Below are positions 35,833-48,187 of a stretch of DNA of 64,000 nucleotides, in pieces. The DNA is from Bradyrhizobium lablabi (GTDB taxonomy: Bacteria > Pseudomonadota > Alphaproteobacteria > Rhizobiales > Xanthobacteraceae). How positions within the stretch are numbered: the stretch's first letter is position 1; each line of letters begins with the position of its first letter. The stretch lies in the NCBI RefSeq assembly GCF_900141755.1, contig NZ_LT670844.1, forward strand, positions 4,216,001-4,280,000. The letters are read 5' to 3'. Below the pieces are notes generated by a model. It was not told the origin of the DNA and searched no databases. It saw only the letters and a list, made by a program, of their open reading frames with translations. The position numbers and the translations under genes were made by a program.

Positions 35833-36705
35833 ATGGGCGCGCTGGCCAACCAAAGCTTTGCCAAGATGAACGGCATCGGCAACGAGATTGTCGTGGTCGA
35901 CCTGCGCGCGTCCTCCATCCCGGTTACCCCCGAGGAAGCGCGCGCGGTGGCCTCGCCGGCGGGCGTGCATTTCGACCAGCTGATGGTGCTGCAGAAGCCG
36001 CGCTTGAAGGGCACCGAGGCCTTTATCCGCATCTACAACAATGACGGCTCGGAGGCGGCCGCCTGCGGCAATGGCATGCGCTGCGTGGTGCGGCAGTTGT
36101 TCGAGGCGACCGGACAGACGGCGGTCACCTTCGAGACCAAGGCCGGACTATTGAATTGCTGGCAGGGTCCCGCCAGCGATCTCTACACCGTCGACATGGG
36201 AGCGCCAAAGTTCGGCTGGCAGGATATTCCGCTCGCCGAGGAATTTCGCGACACCCGCTCCATCGAATTGCAGATCGGCCCGATCGACGCGCCGGTGCTG
36301 CATACGCCCTCCGCTGTCTCGATGGGCAATCCGCACGCGATCTTCTGGGTCGACGACGTCAACGCCTACGATCTCGGCCGCTTCGGGCCGCTCCTGGAAA
36401 ATCACCCGATTTTTCCCGAGCGCGCCAATATCACGCTCGCCCATATCGTCGATCGCGACCACATCACCATCCGCACCTGGGAGCGCGGCGCCGGACTGAC
36501 AAAAGCCTGCGGCTCGGCGGCCTGCGCCACGGCGGTCGCCGCGGCGCGGCTGAAGCGCGCCAATCGCATCGTCAACATCACACTGCCCGGCGGCGAGCTC
36601 GCGATCGAATGGCGCGAGGGTGACGACCATGTGCTGATGACGGGGACGGCGACATTCGAATATGAAGGCCGCTTCGATCCCGCGCTGTTTTCCTCCGTCG
36701 CCTGA
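35833..36705 (+). CDS. dapF: Diaminopimelate epimerase
   Basis: This 290-residue PLP-independent racemase converts LL- to meso-diaminopimelate for lysine and peptidoglycan. Both catalytic cysteines are visible: Cys78 in AACGNGMRC and the one in [15 protein letters not shown]. Asn/Asp-rich substrate motifs ([23 protein letters not shown]) are intact. I chose the ATG with AGGCGGGA upstream rather than the longer frame. mtaB begins three bases after its stop. Confidence 0.96.
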   Translation: MGALANQSFAKMNGIGNEIVVVDLRASSIPVTPEEARAVASPAGVHFDQLMVLQKPRLKGTEAFIRIYNNDGSEAAACGNGMRCVVRQLFEATGQTAVTFETKAGLLNCWQGPASDLYTVDMGAPKFGWQDIPLAEEFRDTRSIELQIGPIDAPVLHTPSAVSMGNPHAIFWVDDVNAYDLGRFGPLLENHPIFPERANITLAHIVDRDHITIRTWERGAGLTKACGSAACATAVAAARLKRANRIVNITLPGGELAIEWREGDDHVLMTGTATFEYEGRFDPALFSSVA

Positions 36706-36708
36706 CCG

Positions 36709-37998
36709 ATGAGCGTCGAAATCATCACGTTCGGCTGCCGCCTCAACGCCTTCGAATCCGAGGTGATCGCGCGAGAGGCGGAGGATGCGGGCCTTTCGGA
36801 CACCATTGTCATCAATAGCTGCGCGGTCACCAATGAAGCGGTGGCGCAGGCGCGGCAGTCGATCCGGCGGCTGAAGCGCGAGCGGCCGGGGCTGCGCATC
36901 GTCGTCACCGGCTGCGCGGCGCAAACCCAGCCCGAGATGTTCGCCGGCATGGCCGAAGTCGACCGTGTCGTCGGCAATGACGACAAGATGCGCGCTGACA
37001 CCTGGCGCGACGCGCGCGCGGCGTTCGATGCGGCGCCGGGATTCAGCATTGCTGAAAGCGAAAAGATCGCGGTCGCCGACATCATGGCGGTCAAGGAGAT
37101 GGCGCCACATCTGCTCGAAGGATTTCAGCGCGGCCTGCCGCGGGCGTTCGTGCAGGTGCAAAACGGCTGCGATCACCGCTGCACCTTCTGCATCATCCCT
37201 TATGGCCGCGGCAATTCGCGCTCGGTGCCGATGGGAGGGGTCGTCGAGCAGGTCCGCGCCCTGATCGAGCGCGGCCACGCCGAAATCGTGCTGACCGGCG
37301 TCGATCTGACGAGCTACGGTGCCGACCTGCCGGGCACGCCAAAGCTGGGGATGTTGACGAAACAGATTCTGCGCCATGTGCCGGAGCTAAAACGCTTGCG
37401 GATCTCGTCCGTCGATCAAATCGAGGTCGATCGCGATCTGCTCGACGTGATCGCCGATGATGAACGGTTGATGCCGCATCTGCATCTGTCGCTGCAGTCC
37501 GGCGACGATCTGATTCTGAAGCGGATGAAGCGGCGGCATGCGCGTCAAGACGCGATCGATTTCTGCGCGCAGGTGCGCTCGCTTCGGCCTGACATCGCGC
37601 TCGGCGCCGACATCATCGCGGGCTTTCCAACCGAAACTGACGAGATGTTCGAGCGCTCAATGGATTTGGTGGAGGAATGCGGACTAACATTTCTCCATGT
37701 ATTTCCCTATTCGCCCCGCCCAGGCACGCCGGCGGCGCGGATGCCGCAGGTGAAGGGCGGTGCGATCAGGGAACGCGCGAAGCGATTGCGCGCGACAGGC
37801 GAGGCGGCATTGCAGAAGCGGCTGGCGTCGGAGTTGGGTCACACCCGACATGTGCTGATCGAGAGCGCGACGCAGGGCCGCACGGAGCATTTTTTGCCGG
37901 TGGCGATCAGTGGCGAGACGCCGGGCGCGGTGCGGGCGCTTGTGATCACCGGGAATGATGGCGCGCGGCTAATCTCAGACTGTCATCGCCCGGCTTGA
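36709..37998 (+). CDS. mtaB: tRNA t6A37 methylthiotransferase
   Basis: This 429-residue radical-SAM methylthiotransferase converts t6A37 to ms2t6A37 in tRNAs. The UPF0004 domain has Cys10, Cys38 and Cys69 for one 4Fe-4S cluster, and the radical-SAM motif is CDHRCTFC with Cys154, Cys158 and Cys161. A TRAM-like C-terminus follows. It is directly coupled to dapF. The last codons and the stop lie inside a family D repeat, so the C-terminal few residues derive from the repeat. Confidence 0.95.
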   Translation: MSVEIITFGCRLNAFESEVIAREAEDAGLSDTIVINSCAVTNEAVAQARQSIRRLKRERPGLRIVVTGCAAQTQPEMFAGMAEVDRVVGNDDKMRADTWRDARAAFDAAPGFSIAESEKIAVADIMAVKEMAPHLLEGFQRGLPRAFVQVQNGCDHRCTFCIIPYGRGNSRSVPMGGVVEQVRALIERGHAEIVLTGVDLTSYGADLPGTPKLGMLTKQILRHVPELKRLRISSVDQIEVDRDLLDVIADDERLMPHLHLSLQSGDDLILKRMKRRHARQDAIDFCAQVRSLRPDIALGADIIAGFPTETDEMFERSMDLVEECGLTFLHVFPYSPRPGTPAARMPQVKGGAIRERAKRLRATGEAALQKRLASELGHTRHVLIESATQGRTEHFLPVAISGETPGAVRALVITGNDGARLISDCHRPA

Positions 37999-38086
37999 CC
38001 GGGCGACCCAGTACGCCGCGGCGCTAGTGATTTGTCACGAACTGCTCTGGAATACTGGATCGCCCGGTCAAGCCGGGCGACGACAG
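37980..38086. repeat. Interspersed palindromic repeat, family D (TGTCATCGCCCGGCTTGA type)
   Basis: CTGTCATCGCCCGGCTTGACC and GGTCAAGCCGGGCGACGACAG are inverted ends, with CGACCCAGTA and TACTGGATCG inside. It overlaps the 3' end of mtaB. The second copy in the window (55153-56528) is split by an insertion sequence. Confidence 0.8.
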
Positions 38087-38122
38087 TGGTGATTGTTGCG
38101 AAAGCCCCGCGCTCTCGCGACC

Positions 38123-38845
38123 CTACTCCCTATTCCACCCGCACGCCCGGAGCCGCTCCTGCAAATGTGCCGGCGCCGGCGCCACCACGCGCACCGGGTC
38201 CTTGTTCCTCGAAATCGGGATCACGATCTCGCGGGAATGCAGATGCAGCCGCGGCTCGCCGAAACGGGGACCGTTGCCATAAATATTATCGCCGACAATG
38301 GGCCAGCCCATCGCGGCAGCGTGCACGCGCAACTGATGGGTCCGCCCGGTGACCGGTTCGAGCGCGAGCCAGGAAAAACCGTCACCGCGGCCCAGCACTT
38401 TCCAGTTGGTGACCGCCGATTGCCCTTCGGGATCGGGCTTCTGCCACCAGCCGCGCTCGGCGTTGAGGCGGCCGATCGGCATGTCGATGGTGCCTTCGTC
38501 CTCAGTAGGTCCGCCTTCGACCACCGCCCAATAGGTTTTTGAAATCCTGCCATGCTTGAACAAAAGTCCGAGCGACGCCGTTGCCTTGCGATGGCGTCCG
38601 AGCACCAGGCAGCCGGAGGAGTCGCGGTCGAGCCGGTGGGCCAGCACCGGCGGCCGCGGCAGACCGTACCTTAGCGCGTCGAAGGAAGATTCCAGATTGG
38701 CGCCGCCCTTGGGGCCGCGATGCACCGGCAGGCCCGCCGGCTTGTCGATCACCAGCATCAGCCCGTCACGATGGAGCACGCGGGCCTGGATTTGCTCCGC
38801 GGTCAATTCGGGAACTTCGATCCCTCGGTCAAGGCTTTCACTCAT
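38123..38845 (-). CDS. RluA-family RNA pseudouridine synthase
   Basis: This 240-residue pseudouridine synthase has the family motif HRLDRDSSGCLVLGRH with catalytic Asp73, and later blocks RISKTYWAVVEG and RTHQLRVHAAAMGWPIVGD. No S4 domain precedes the catalytic domain, which suggests a single-domain RluA-like enzyme acting on rRNA or tRNA. The target uridine is not predictable. It lies between dapF-mtaB and the divergent ftsY-yciB pair. Confidence 0.88.
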   Translation of the reverse strand: MSESLDRGIEVPELTAEQIQARVLHRDGLMLVIDKPAGLPVHRGPKGGANLESSFDALRYGLPRPPVLAHRLDRDSSGCLVLGRHRKATASLGLLFKHGRISKTYWAVVEGGPTEDEGTIDMPIGRLNAERGWWQKPDPEGQSAVTNWKVLGRGDGFSWLALEPVTGRTHQLRVHAAAMGWPIVGDNIYGNGPRFGEPRLHLHSREIVIPISRNKDPVRVVAPAPAHLQERLRACGWNRE

Positions 38846-38873
38846 GGCGCGAAACCGCTAACACACCCCCGGC

Positions 38874-39815
38874 ATGAACGACACTCCGGAAAAGACAAAA
38901 CTGAGCTGGTGGCGGCGGCTGTCCTCTGGGCTGAAGCGCACCTCGAGTTCGCTCGGGACGGCGGTGGCCGATCTTGTCACCAAGCGCAAGCTCGACCGTG
39001 CGATGCTCGAGGATATCGAGGACGTGCTGCTGCGCGCCGATTTGGGGACCGAGGTCGCGGCGCGGATTTCGGCCGCGGTAGGCCACGGCCGTTACGACAA
39101 GGCGATATCAGCGGATGACGTGAAGTCGGTGGTTGCGACCGAAGTCGAAACGGTGCTTGCCCCGGTGGCAAAGCCGCTCGAGATCGATGGAGCGCAAAAG
39201 CCGTTCGTCATTCTCGTGGTCGGCGTCAATGGAAGCGGCAAGACCACCACCATCGGCAAGCTCGCCGCCAAATTTTCCGGCGAAGGCCGCAAGGTGATGC
39301 TGGCCGCCGGCGATACGTTCCGCGCCGCCGCGATCGAGCAATTGAAGATCTGGGGCGAGCGCACCAAATCGCCTGTCATCGCGGGCGCGCAAGGCTCGGA
39401 TTCGGCAAGCCTTGCCTTCAACGCGATCACGGCCGCGCGCGAGCAAAAGCTCGATGTGCTGCTGATCGACACCGCCGGCCGTCTGCAGAACAAGGCCGAA
39501 CTGATGAACGAGCTTGAAAAGGTCGTCCGCGTCATCAAGAAGGTCGACGCCTCGGCGCCGCATGCGGTGCTGTTGGTGCTGGATGCGACCGTCGGGCAAA
39601 ATGCACTGTCGCAGGTCGAGGCCTTTCATCGCACCGCGGGCGTCACGGGCTTGGTCATGACAAAACTCGACGGCACCGCGCGCGGCGGCATCCTGGTGGC
39701 GCTGGCCGAGAAGCACAAATTACCGGTGCATTTTATCGGCGTCGGCGAAGGTATCGACGATCTCGCGCCGTTTACGGCGCTGGATTTTGCAAAAGCGATC
39801 GCAGGGATTGAGTAA
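38874..39815 (+). CDS. ftsY: Signal recognition particle receptor
   Basis: This is a 313-residue SRP receptor GTPase with a short N-terminal amphipathic membrane-targeting part ([20 protein letters not shown]). The NG domain has P-loop GVNGSGKT (117-124), the [13 protein letters not shown] segment and [12 protein letters not shown]. It lacks the long acidic A domain of enterobacteria, as usual in alphaproteobacteria. Its stop overlaps the yciB start by one base. Confidence 0.97.
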   Translation: MNDTPEKTKLSWWRRLSSGLKRTSSSLGTAVADLVTKRKLDRAMLEDIEDVLLRADLGTEVAARISAAVGHGRYDKAISADDVKSVVATEVETVLAPVAKPLEIDGAQKPFVILVVGVNGSGKTTTIGKLAAKFSGEGRKVMLAAGDTFRAAAIEQLKIWGERTKSPVIAGAQGSDSASLAFNAITAAREQKLDVLLIDTAGRLQNKAELMNELEKVVRVIKKVDASAPHAVLLVLDATVGQNALSQVEAFHRTAGVTGLVMTKLDGTARGGILVALAEKHKLPVHFIGVGEGIDDLAPFTALDFAKAIAGIE

Positions 39816-40417
39816 TGGACAAGACCACGCCGCATCCGTTGTTCAAGCTTGCGACCGAGCTCGGGCCGCTGGTGGTCTTCTTTGTCGCCAACGCCAAATT
39901 CCATCTGTTCGTGGCGACCGGCGCCTTCATGGTGGCGATCGTGGCGGCAATGATCGCGTCTTATATGGTGACGCGGCACGTGCCGATCATGACCATCGTC
40001 ACCGGCGCGATCGTCATCGTGTTCGGCACGTTGACGTTGGTGCTGCACGATGAGACCTTTATCAAGGTCAAGCCGACCATCATCTACGGCCTTTTCGCCG
40101 CCACCCTTGGCGGCGGATTGTTGTTCGGCCGCTCCTTCATCGCCATCATGTTCGACCAGATGTTCAATCTGACGCCGCAGGGCTGGCGCATCCTCACCTT
40201 TCGCTGGGCGCTGTTTTTCTTCGCGATGGCGATCTTGAACGAGATTGTCTGGCGTACGCAATCGACCGACTTCTGGGTCGCCTTCAAGGCCTTCGGCGTG
40301 ATCCCGCTGACCATGGTCTTTGCGATCGCGCAGATGCCGCTGACAAAACGCTATCATCTGGAGCCGGTCTCGCTGGAAGCCAGCGATGCGGCCGAGGGCG
40401 ATGTGAGCAAGAGGTGA
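39815..40417 (+). CDS. yciB: Inner-membrane septation protein A
   Basis: This 200-residue membrane protein has about six hydrophobic helices and the family pattern [38 protein letters not shown] and [18 protein letters not shown]. YciB/IspZ proteins affect cell-envelope synthesis and septation. The ATG overlaps the ftsY stop codon (TAATG), indicating coupling. Confidence 0.93.
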   Translation: MDKTTPHPLFKLATELGPLVVFFVANAKFHLFVATGAFMVAIVAAMIASYMVTRHVPIMTIVTGAIVIVFGTLTLVLHDETFIKVKPTIIYGLFAATLGGGLLFGRSFIAIMFDQMFNLTPQGWRILTFRWALFFFAMAILNEIVWRTQSTDFWVAFKAFGVIPLTMVFAIAQMPLTKRYHLEPVSLEASDAAEGDVSKR

Positions 40418-40423
40418 GCAGTG

Positions 40424-40560
40424 CCTCTTCTCCCTCTCCCGCTTGCGGGGGAGGGTCGGGGTGGGGGTGTCTCCGCATAACGCGCTCGTCGAGTGGAGAG
40501 ACCTTCCCCCGCCCGCCGCGCTTGCGCGCGTCGACCTCCCCCGCAAGCGCGGGAGAGGTG
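40424..40560. repeat. Interspersed palindromic repeat, family H
   Basis: CCTCTTCTCCCTCTCCCGCTTGCGGGGGAGGG at the left and CCTCCCCCGCAAGCGCGGGAGAGG at the right are inverted. It separates convergent yciB and ccmG. Confidence 0.75.
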
Positions 40561-40564
40561 AAGC

Positions 40565-41164
40565 TCAACTTCCCGCCTTCAGCGCCTTGTCGATCTCGGG
40601 TTTGAGCACGCTATCGATATTGTCCGCCGTCACCGGGCCGACCATCTTGTAGACGATGGTGCCTTCGCGGCCGACCACGAACGTCTCCGGCACGCCATAG
40701 ACGCCCCATTCGATCGCGGCGCGGCCGTTGCCGTCGACGCCGACAATGCCGAACGGATTGCCGTAGCGGCCGAGGAAGCGCCGCGCGTTGTCGGGCGTGT
40801 CCTTGTAGTTGATGCCGATCATCTGCAGGCGCTTGTCCTTGCCGAGCTCAGTGAACAGCGGCGCCTCGTCGTGGCAGGGCACGCACCACGAGGCCCAGAC
40901 ATTGACGACGCTGACCTTGCCCTTGAAGGTCGCGGGATCGAGCCCGGGCACCTGGGCGCCGCCTTTGACAAGGTCTTGGAGCGGCGGCAGCGCGGTTTGC
41001 GGCGCCGGATGGCCAATCAGCGCGGAGGGGATGCGCGACGGATCGCCACCGCCCAGCCGAAACCAGAAGATCGCGGCTAGGCACGCGAAGGCGACCAGCG
41101 GCAGTGCCATCAGCCAATTGCGGCGCTGCGACGGCGCGCCTGACGATGTCGAGGGTTCGCTCAT
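40565..41164 (-). CDS. ccmG: Cytochrome c biogenesis thioredoxin CcmG/DsbE
   Basis: This is a 199-residue membrane-anchored periplasmic thioredoxin-fold protein. One helix (about 18-36) precedes the redox motif in [16 protein letters not shown], and [14 protein letters not shown] contains the cis-proline. It reduces apocytochrome c and the CcmH heme-ligation partner. The start overlaps the end of ccmD by four bases, so it ends the ccmABCDG order. No ccmE, ccmF or ccmH is in the window. Confidence 0.93.
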   Translation of the reverse strand: MSEPSTSSGAPSQRRNWLMALPLVAFACLAAIFWFRLGGGDPSRIPSALIGHPAPQTALPPLQDLVKGGAQVPGLDPATFKGKVSVVNVWASWCVPCHDEAPLFTELGKDKRLQMIGINYKDTPDNARRFLGRYGNPFGIVGVDGNGRAAIEWGVYGVPETFVVGREGTIVYKMVGPVTADNIDSVLKPEIDKALKAGS

Positions 41165-41340
41165 CCGATGTCCACCGCGCTTCGACCGGAACGCCGGCTG
41201 ACACCGGACGCGTCGAGCTCATGCAATCGTTGCTTCTGGCGCCAATAGTCGATCTCGATCCAGGCAATCAAAATCAGCACCACCACCGTTACCAGTAGAT
41301 AGGATGTCACAATAAACGACGCGTAGGGGCCAAGCGACAT
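41161..41340 (-). CDS. ccmD: Heme exporter protein CcmD
   Basis: This 59-residue single-helix protein has [20 protein letters not shown] as its transmembrane segment, followed by the basic [14 protein letters not shown]. CcmD stabilises the CcmABC-CcmE heme-release complex. It starts five bases after the ccmC stop and overlaps ccmG by four bases. The open frame is longer upstream, but that part overlaps ccmC in another frame. Confidence 0.88.
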   Translation of the reverse strand: MSLGPYASFIVTSYLLVTVVVLILIAWIEIDYWRQKQRLHELDASGVSRRSGRSAVDIG

Positions 41341-41345
41341 CGCGT

Positions 41346-42086
41346 TCACGCCGAACGCCGGCCGGCTTGCGCCACCTGCATCATCTGCAAGGCGCGCACC
41401 CGGCGGCGCAGGATCTCGTTGCGCATCGCAGCCAACAGCAGCGTGACGAACAATAGCGTAAACGCCACCGCCATCACCAGCAGCGGAATCAGGAAGGCGC
41501 GGTCGAGCGTCGGCCCGCCCATCCGGAATACCGAGGCCGGCTGATGCAGCGTATTCCACCAGTCCACCGAGAATTTGATGATCGGCAAATTGATGGCGCC
41601 GACCAGGGTGAGGACCGCGGCGGCGCGCGCCGCGCGCGAGGGATCCTCGACCGCCCGCCACAGCGCCATCAGGCCGAGATACATCAGGAACAAAATCAAC
41701 ACCGAGGTCAGCCGCGCATCCCATTCCCAATAGGTGCCCCACATCGGCCGTCCCCACAGCGAGCCCGTCACCAGCGCCAGAAACGTAAAGGCAGCCCCGA
41801 TCGGGGCGGCGGCCTTGGCGGCGACGTCGGCCAGCGGATGCCGCCACACCAGCGTGCCCAGCGCGGCCACGCTCATCACGCCCCAGACCAGCATCGATAG
41901 CCACGCATTCGGCACGTGAATGAACATGATTTTTACAGTCGCGCCCTGCTGGTAGTCGTCAGGCGCGACGGCCGATTGATAGAGCCCGATCGCGAGCAGG
42001 ATCGCGGTTGCACCCGCAAGCCAGGGCAGGATGCGCGCGGTCAGCGTGAGGAATCTTGTGGGGTTGGCGAGATCGATCAGCGTCAT
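41346..42086 (-). CDS. ccmC: Heme exporter protein CcmC
   Basis: This is a 246-residue six-helix protein of the heme-handling family with the tryptophan-rich [18 protein letters not shown] motif and flanking periplasmic histidines ([19 protein letters not shown]). It attaches heme to CcmE. I chose the ATG with AGGGA five bases upstream rather than an earlier frame start. Confidence 0.94.
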   Translation of the reverse strand: MTLIDLANPTRFLTLTARILPWLAGATAILLAIGLYQSAVAPDDYQQGATVKIMFIHVPNAWLSMLVWGVMSVAALGTLVWRHPLADVAAKAAAPIGAAFTFLALVTGSLWGRPMWGTYWEWDARLTSVLILFLMYLGLMALWRAVEDPSRAARAAAVLTLVGAINLPIIKFSVDWWNTLHQPASVFRMGGPTLDRAFLIPLLVMAVAFTLLFVTLLLAAMRNEILRRRVRALQMMQVAQAGRRSA

Positions 42087-42158
42087 GGCGTCCCTGTTAA
42101 TGGTCGCGACCGTAGCAGGCAATCTTCATAAAATGCTCTCCGCGAGAGTTGATCGGGG

Positions 42159-42827
42159 TCAATCCAGCCCGTGCCGCAGGCTTGCGGCTGCGGCAAACGG
42201 ACCAATGACAAAACTGACCAGCGACAGCGCGCACAGGATCGAAAACGGGGTTCCGAACGGCAGCGGCCCTGATATTGCGGCCTCCGAGGCGGCGACGCCG
42301 AATATCAGGACCGGGATCGACAGCGGCAGTACCAGCACCGCCAGCAAGAGGCCGCCGCGATGCAGGGTCACGGCAAGCGCTGCGCCGATCATGCCGGTAA
42401 ATGTCAGTGCCGGCGTGCCCGCCAGCAGCGTCAACGCGACCGCCGAGGTCGAGGTCGCATCGAGATTCAACAACAGTCCCAATACCGGCGTGGCAATGAT
42501 CAGCGGCAGCCCGGCGGCGAGCCAATGCGCCAGCGCCTTGGCGGCGCAGGCGAGTTCCAGCGGCGTGCGGCCCATCACGATCAGGTCGAGCGAGCCGTCC
42601 TCATGGTCGGCCATGAACAGCCGGTCGAGCGTCAACAGGCTCGCCAAGAGCGCGCCGAGCCAGAGGATGGCAGGCCCAAGCCGGGTCAATAGTTTTAGAT
42701 CGGGCCCAACCGCGAACGGCATCAACACCACCACAGTGAGGAAGAACAAGACGCCGATCAGCGCCCCGCCGCCGACGCGGAGTGCGATTTTGATGTCTCT
42801 CTGAATCAATGCGGCGAGGGCGCTCAT
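42159..42827 (-). CDS. ccmB: Heme exporter permease CcmB
   Basis: This is a 222-residue permease with six helices and the conserved ADHEDGSLDLIVMGRTPLEL loop, followed by HWLAAGLPLIIATPVLGLLL. It forms an ABC complex with CcmA. I chose ATG over a GTG five codons upstream. It is separated from ccmA by about 250 bases containing a family H repeat, an unusual interruption of this gene pair. Confidence 0.94.
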   Translation of the reverse strand: MSALAALIQRDIKIALRVGGGALIGVLFFLTVVVLMPFAVGPDLKLLTRLGPAILWLGALLASLLTLDRLFMADHEDGSLDLIVMGRTPLELACAAKALAHWLAAGLPLIIATPVLGLLLNLDATSTSAVALTLLAGTPALTFTGMIGAALAVTLHRGGLLLAVLVLPLSIPVLIFGVAASEAAISGPLPFGTPFSILCALSLVSFVIGPFAAAASLRHGLD

Positions 42828-42887
42828 GCGGCGCGTCTCCACATCCTAAAGCGTGTGGTGCGATGACCCGACCGCAAGTCCGCATCG

Positions 42888-43053
42888 CTCCCTCCCCCCT
42901 TGCGGGGGAGGGTGGGGGAGAGGGGTGGCCCAGCAAAAGGTGTTCGACGGGATCGCTCTCTCGATAGAAAAGAGTCCATCTTGTTGCCAAACAATAACCA
43001 GCACGCCGTGTGGCACCCCTCTCCCTGACCCTCCCCCGCAAGGGGGGAGGGAA
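42888..43053. repeat. Interspersed palindromic repeat, family H, between ccmA and ccmB
   Basis: CTCCCTCCCCCCTTGCGGGGGAGGGT...AGAGGGGTG and CACCCCTCTCCCTGACCCTCCC...GGGGGGAGGGA are inverted, about 165 bases in all. It is inserted within the heme-exporter operon. Confidence 0.78.
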
Positions 43054-43079
43054 CGGATGGCGCAGTCGCAAACGGCTTG

Positions 43080-43694
43080 TCATCGCGCAAAGTCATGACC
43101 GTCTCCGATCCGCAATTCCCTGGCTTGCACGCCAAGTGGCGCATGAGTGGCGGCAACGATCAGGCCGCCCCGCGCGAGATGATCGCTCATAAATCCCGCA
43201 AACAGGCTTTGCCCGGCGGCATCGAGCGCGTTGGCCGGTTCGTCCAGCAGCCAGATCGGCCGCCGCACGGCGAGCAGCCGGGCGATCGAGAGGCGCCGCC
43301 GCTGGCCGGCCGACAGATACGCCGCCGGCAGCTGCGCGGCATGATCGAGCCCCACTTTGGCGAGGTCTTGCATCGCGTCGGACGCTTCGCCGCCGAGATA
43401 ATTCCGCCAGAAAGAGAGATTTTCCAAGACGCTCAGCGCGGGTTTCAGCGCGTCGCGGTGGCCGAGATAATGGGCCTGTTCCGGAAGCGTCAGTTCGGCC
43501 TCGCCGCCCTCGAGCTTGATCGATCCGGCGGCCGGCATCAAAAGTCCCGCGATCAGCCGCAGCAGCGAGGTCTTGCCCGATCCATTCGGGCCGGTGACGG
43601 CCAGCGCCTCGCCCGAGGCGATCTCGAAATCGAGCCCGGAAAACACCTCCCGGCCGCCCCGCACACATCCGACACCGCGTCCCGAGAGCCGCAT
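43080..43694 (-). CDS. ccmA: Heme exporter ATPase CcmA
   Basis: This is a 204-residue ABC ATPase with Walker [10 protein letters not shown], signature [15 protein letters not shown] and Walker [13 protein letters not shown]. It releases heme-CcmE from CcmC. It is the first gene of the ccm block and divergent from acnA across a 236-base gap. Confidence 0.94.
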   Translation of the reverse strand: MRLSGRGVGCVRGGREVFSGLDFEIASGEALAVTGPNGSGKTSLLRLIAGLLMPAAGSIKLEGGEAELTLPEQAHYLGHRDALKPALSVLENLSFWRNYLGGEASDAMQDLAKVGLDHAAQLPAAYLSAGQRRRLSIARLLAVRRPIWLLDEPANALDAAGQSLFAGFMSDHLARGGLIVAATHAPLGVQARELRIGDGHDFAR

Positions 43695-43930
43695 TTTGCC
43701 CCTTCACAGCCCTCTAGAAATGTATGGCTACCGCAGCAGAATTTTTGGCTGCCGCAATGCTGCGGCACGATTGTCGGTGTGGCGGTGCCATTGGAAAGAT
43801 TCTATAAGCCGAAACTTGATGCAGCACACAATCCGCCGCTGCAAGTCATCTGGCCAAGCCTCTCTGATGGATTTGGACGGTGTTCTGATACCCTTGCCGG
43901 GTATAACGATAAAAATTGGGATTTCCTCAC

Positions 43931-46651
<2,721 letters not shown>

Positions 46652-46701
46652 TGCGAATTGTGAACGGTGGCTCACTGCGAAGTGAGTAGCGAGCAAGGGG
46701 G

Positions 46702-46724
46702 AGGCGGCCTAAGAAGGGCCGCCT
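46702..46724 (+). terminator. Terminator after acnA
   Basis: An 8-bp stem (AGGCGGCC with GGCCGCCT) and short loop, followed by TCTTGG, lies 50 bases after the acnA stop codon. It is a plausible intrinsic terminator with a short T tract. Confidence 0.5.
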
Positions 46725-46826
46725 TCTTGGCGTTCGGAGGCCGGCGCGATTCAAGCGCCGCAAAGTTAACGACGATGCGGGTGGTCTTGTGAGGTGTTTT
46801 TCGATGGGCGTTTCCCGGTTCTCAGT

Positions 46827-47591
46827 ATGACAGCGATGATGGCCTATCATTCGATTTCGCGGTGGTCGGGTGCGCTTGGCGTCTGCGCGATTGTCGCGAT
46901 CATCCGTCCGGCCCATGCCGATCCGCGCGCGGTGGTGGAGCTGTTCACGTCGCAGGGATGCTCTTCCTGTCCGCCCGCCGACAAGATCCTGGGCGAGCTC
47001 GCCAAGGATCCGTCGATCATCGCGCTGAGTATGCCGATCGATTACTGGGACTATCTCGGCTGGAAGGATACGCTGGCGGATTCGCGCTTCAGTGCGCGGC
47101 AGAAAGCCTATTCCCAGATGCGTGGCGATCGCGAGGTCTACACCCCGCAAGTCGTCATCAATGGATCCGCGCATGTGGTCGGCAGCGACCGCGCCGGGAT
47201 CGAAAGCGCGATCGGCGCTACCCGAAAGGCCGACGGCGTGATGTCGGTGCCGGTGTCGATGACGCAATTGGGCAAGCAGATCACCGTATCGGTCGCAGCT
47301 TCCGCCAAGGGTCCCGCCGCGATGCACGGCGAGGTCTGGATCTGCTCGATCTCGAAGTCGATACCGATTTCAATCGGCCGTGGCGAGAATAGCGGTCACG
47401 AAGTCACCTACCACAATGTGGTGCGCAACCTGCTCAAGCTGGGCGACTGGACCGGCAGTCCCGGCAGTTGGACCGTGCCGCTGGAAAACATCTCGCGTGA
47501 CGGCGTCGACGGCGCGGTGGTCTATGTCCAGGACGGCAGTCACGACAGACCGGGCCCGATGCTCGGCGCGGCCTACACGACACTGCACTGA
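46827..47591 (+). CDS. Secreted DUF1223 thioredoxin-like protein
   Basis: This is a protein of about 254 residues with an N-terminal signal (ending IIRPAHADP) and a thioredoxin-like fold of the DUF1223 family, with the CxxC-containing VELFTSQGCSSCPPADKIL and DYWDYLGWKD and YTPQVVINGS blocks. Family members are predicted periplasmic redox or thiol proteins without assigned function. The start is uncertain among three close ATGs and an earlier GTG at 46794. Confidence 0.85.
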   Translation: MTAMMAYHSISRWSGALGVCAIVAIIRPAHADPRAVVELFTSQGCSSCPPADKILGELAKDPSIIALSMPIDYWDYLGWKDTLADSRFSARQKAYSQMRGDREVYTPQVVINGSAHVVGSDRAGIESAIGATRKADGVMSVPVSMTQLGKQITVSVAASAKGPAAMHGEVWICSISKSIPISIGRGENSGHEVTYHNVVRNLLKLGDWTGSPGSWTVPLENISRDGVDGAVVYVQDGSHDRPGPMLGAAYTTLH

Positions 47592-47614
47592 AATAATTCT
47601 GTTCCCTCTCACTC

Positions 47615-47705
47615 GTCATTCCGGGGCGCGCGTTAGCGCGAGCCCGGAATCTCGCACCGACAATTTCTAGATTCCGGGTTCGCGCTTCGCGCGCCCCGGA
47701 ATGAC
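47615..47705. repeat. Interspersed palindromic repeat, family I (GTCATTCCGGGGCGCG type)
   Basis: GTCATTCCGGGGCGCGCG...GAGCCCGGAATCT and AGATTCCGGGTTCGCG...CGCGCCCCGGAATGAC are inverted. Related copy at 48574. It is part of a 596-base interval with no protein gene. Confidence 0.8.
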
Positions 47706-47730
47706 GATTTCAAAAGAAAAAGCACCCCCC

Positions 47731-47760
47731 AAAAAGAAAAAGGACCAACTCTCGTTGGCC
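47731..47760 (-). terminator. Intrinsic terminator of the candidate minus-strand RNA
   Basis: Read on the minus strand, GGCCAAC-GAGA-GTTGG(T)CC is followed by TTTTTCTTTTT. This is a strong hairpin plus T tract not associated with any protein gene end on that strand. Confidence 0.75.
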
Positions 47761-47907
47761 CAGTGCGGGGATAGACTATCCTGCGGAACAGGCCCGATCC
47801 CCACGGCCCCGGGGGGCTGGGGGCTGAGGAATCCGGAACCGAAAGGACCGGGCCAACGCAGGATTATCTTTTCGCAGCGCAGGAGGGCAGGCGCTTGGCG
47901 GAAGTGG
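47731..47907 (-). ncRNA. Candidate structured non-coding RNA
   Basis: No credible protein frame covers this stretch, yet the minus strand folds well and ends in an intrinsic terminator. An outer 8-bp helix pairs 47857-47864 with 47778-47785 (AUCCUGCG with CGCAGGAU). Just inside it a 10-bp helix pairs 47845-47854 with 47791-47800; one of its pairs is G-U on the minus strand but would be an A-C mismatch on the plus strand, which supports minus-strand transcription. A CATAAT box at 47914-47919 could place the 5' end near 47907, giving about 175 nucleotides. The family is unknown to me; SRP, RNase P and tmRNA signatures are absent. Confidence 0.5.
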
Positions 47908-47950
47908 GGCGGTATTATGATTCCGCTAACGTTCCCGTGACGGCCCAAAT

Positions 47951-48033
47951 CATGATCCGAAATTGGATCGCGATCTCATCTCCTTGTTTGAGCGTGATGT
48001 TTTGGAAAAACCGGTCCCGTGCTTCGGATCATG
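47951..48033. repeat. Degenerate family F palindrome
   Basis: CATGATCCGAAAT at the left and CTTCGGATCATG at the right, with GGAAAAACCGGT inside, resemble the elements at 3216 and 19286 but with about 35 extra bases between the arms. Confidence 0.5.
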
Positions 48034-48187
48034 GTTCCAAATCGTGCAAATGCACATCAGGGCTTTTGGCTCGATCGGGCGCAACAAGTACGTCAAGTAC
48101 GTCGCGGGTTGATTCGGTCGCAGCCGCCCTCTTGCAGCCGCGTGCAGTTGGCGCAATCATGTAGGTTCGATGACCAGGAGTTGCGCC

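Noticed and set aside
47731..47907. Assignment of the candidate RNA as SRP RNA, RNase P RNA or tmRNA
   Set aside because: The conserved SRP apical motif, RNase P core motifs and tmRNA tag/acceptor sequences are not present; 6S remains possible but unsupported by sequence alone.
47701..47940. 79-codon plus-strand open frame in the candidate RNA region
   Set aside because: It starts within a repeat, has no ribosome site, and its composition is unlike real proteins in this window.
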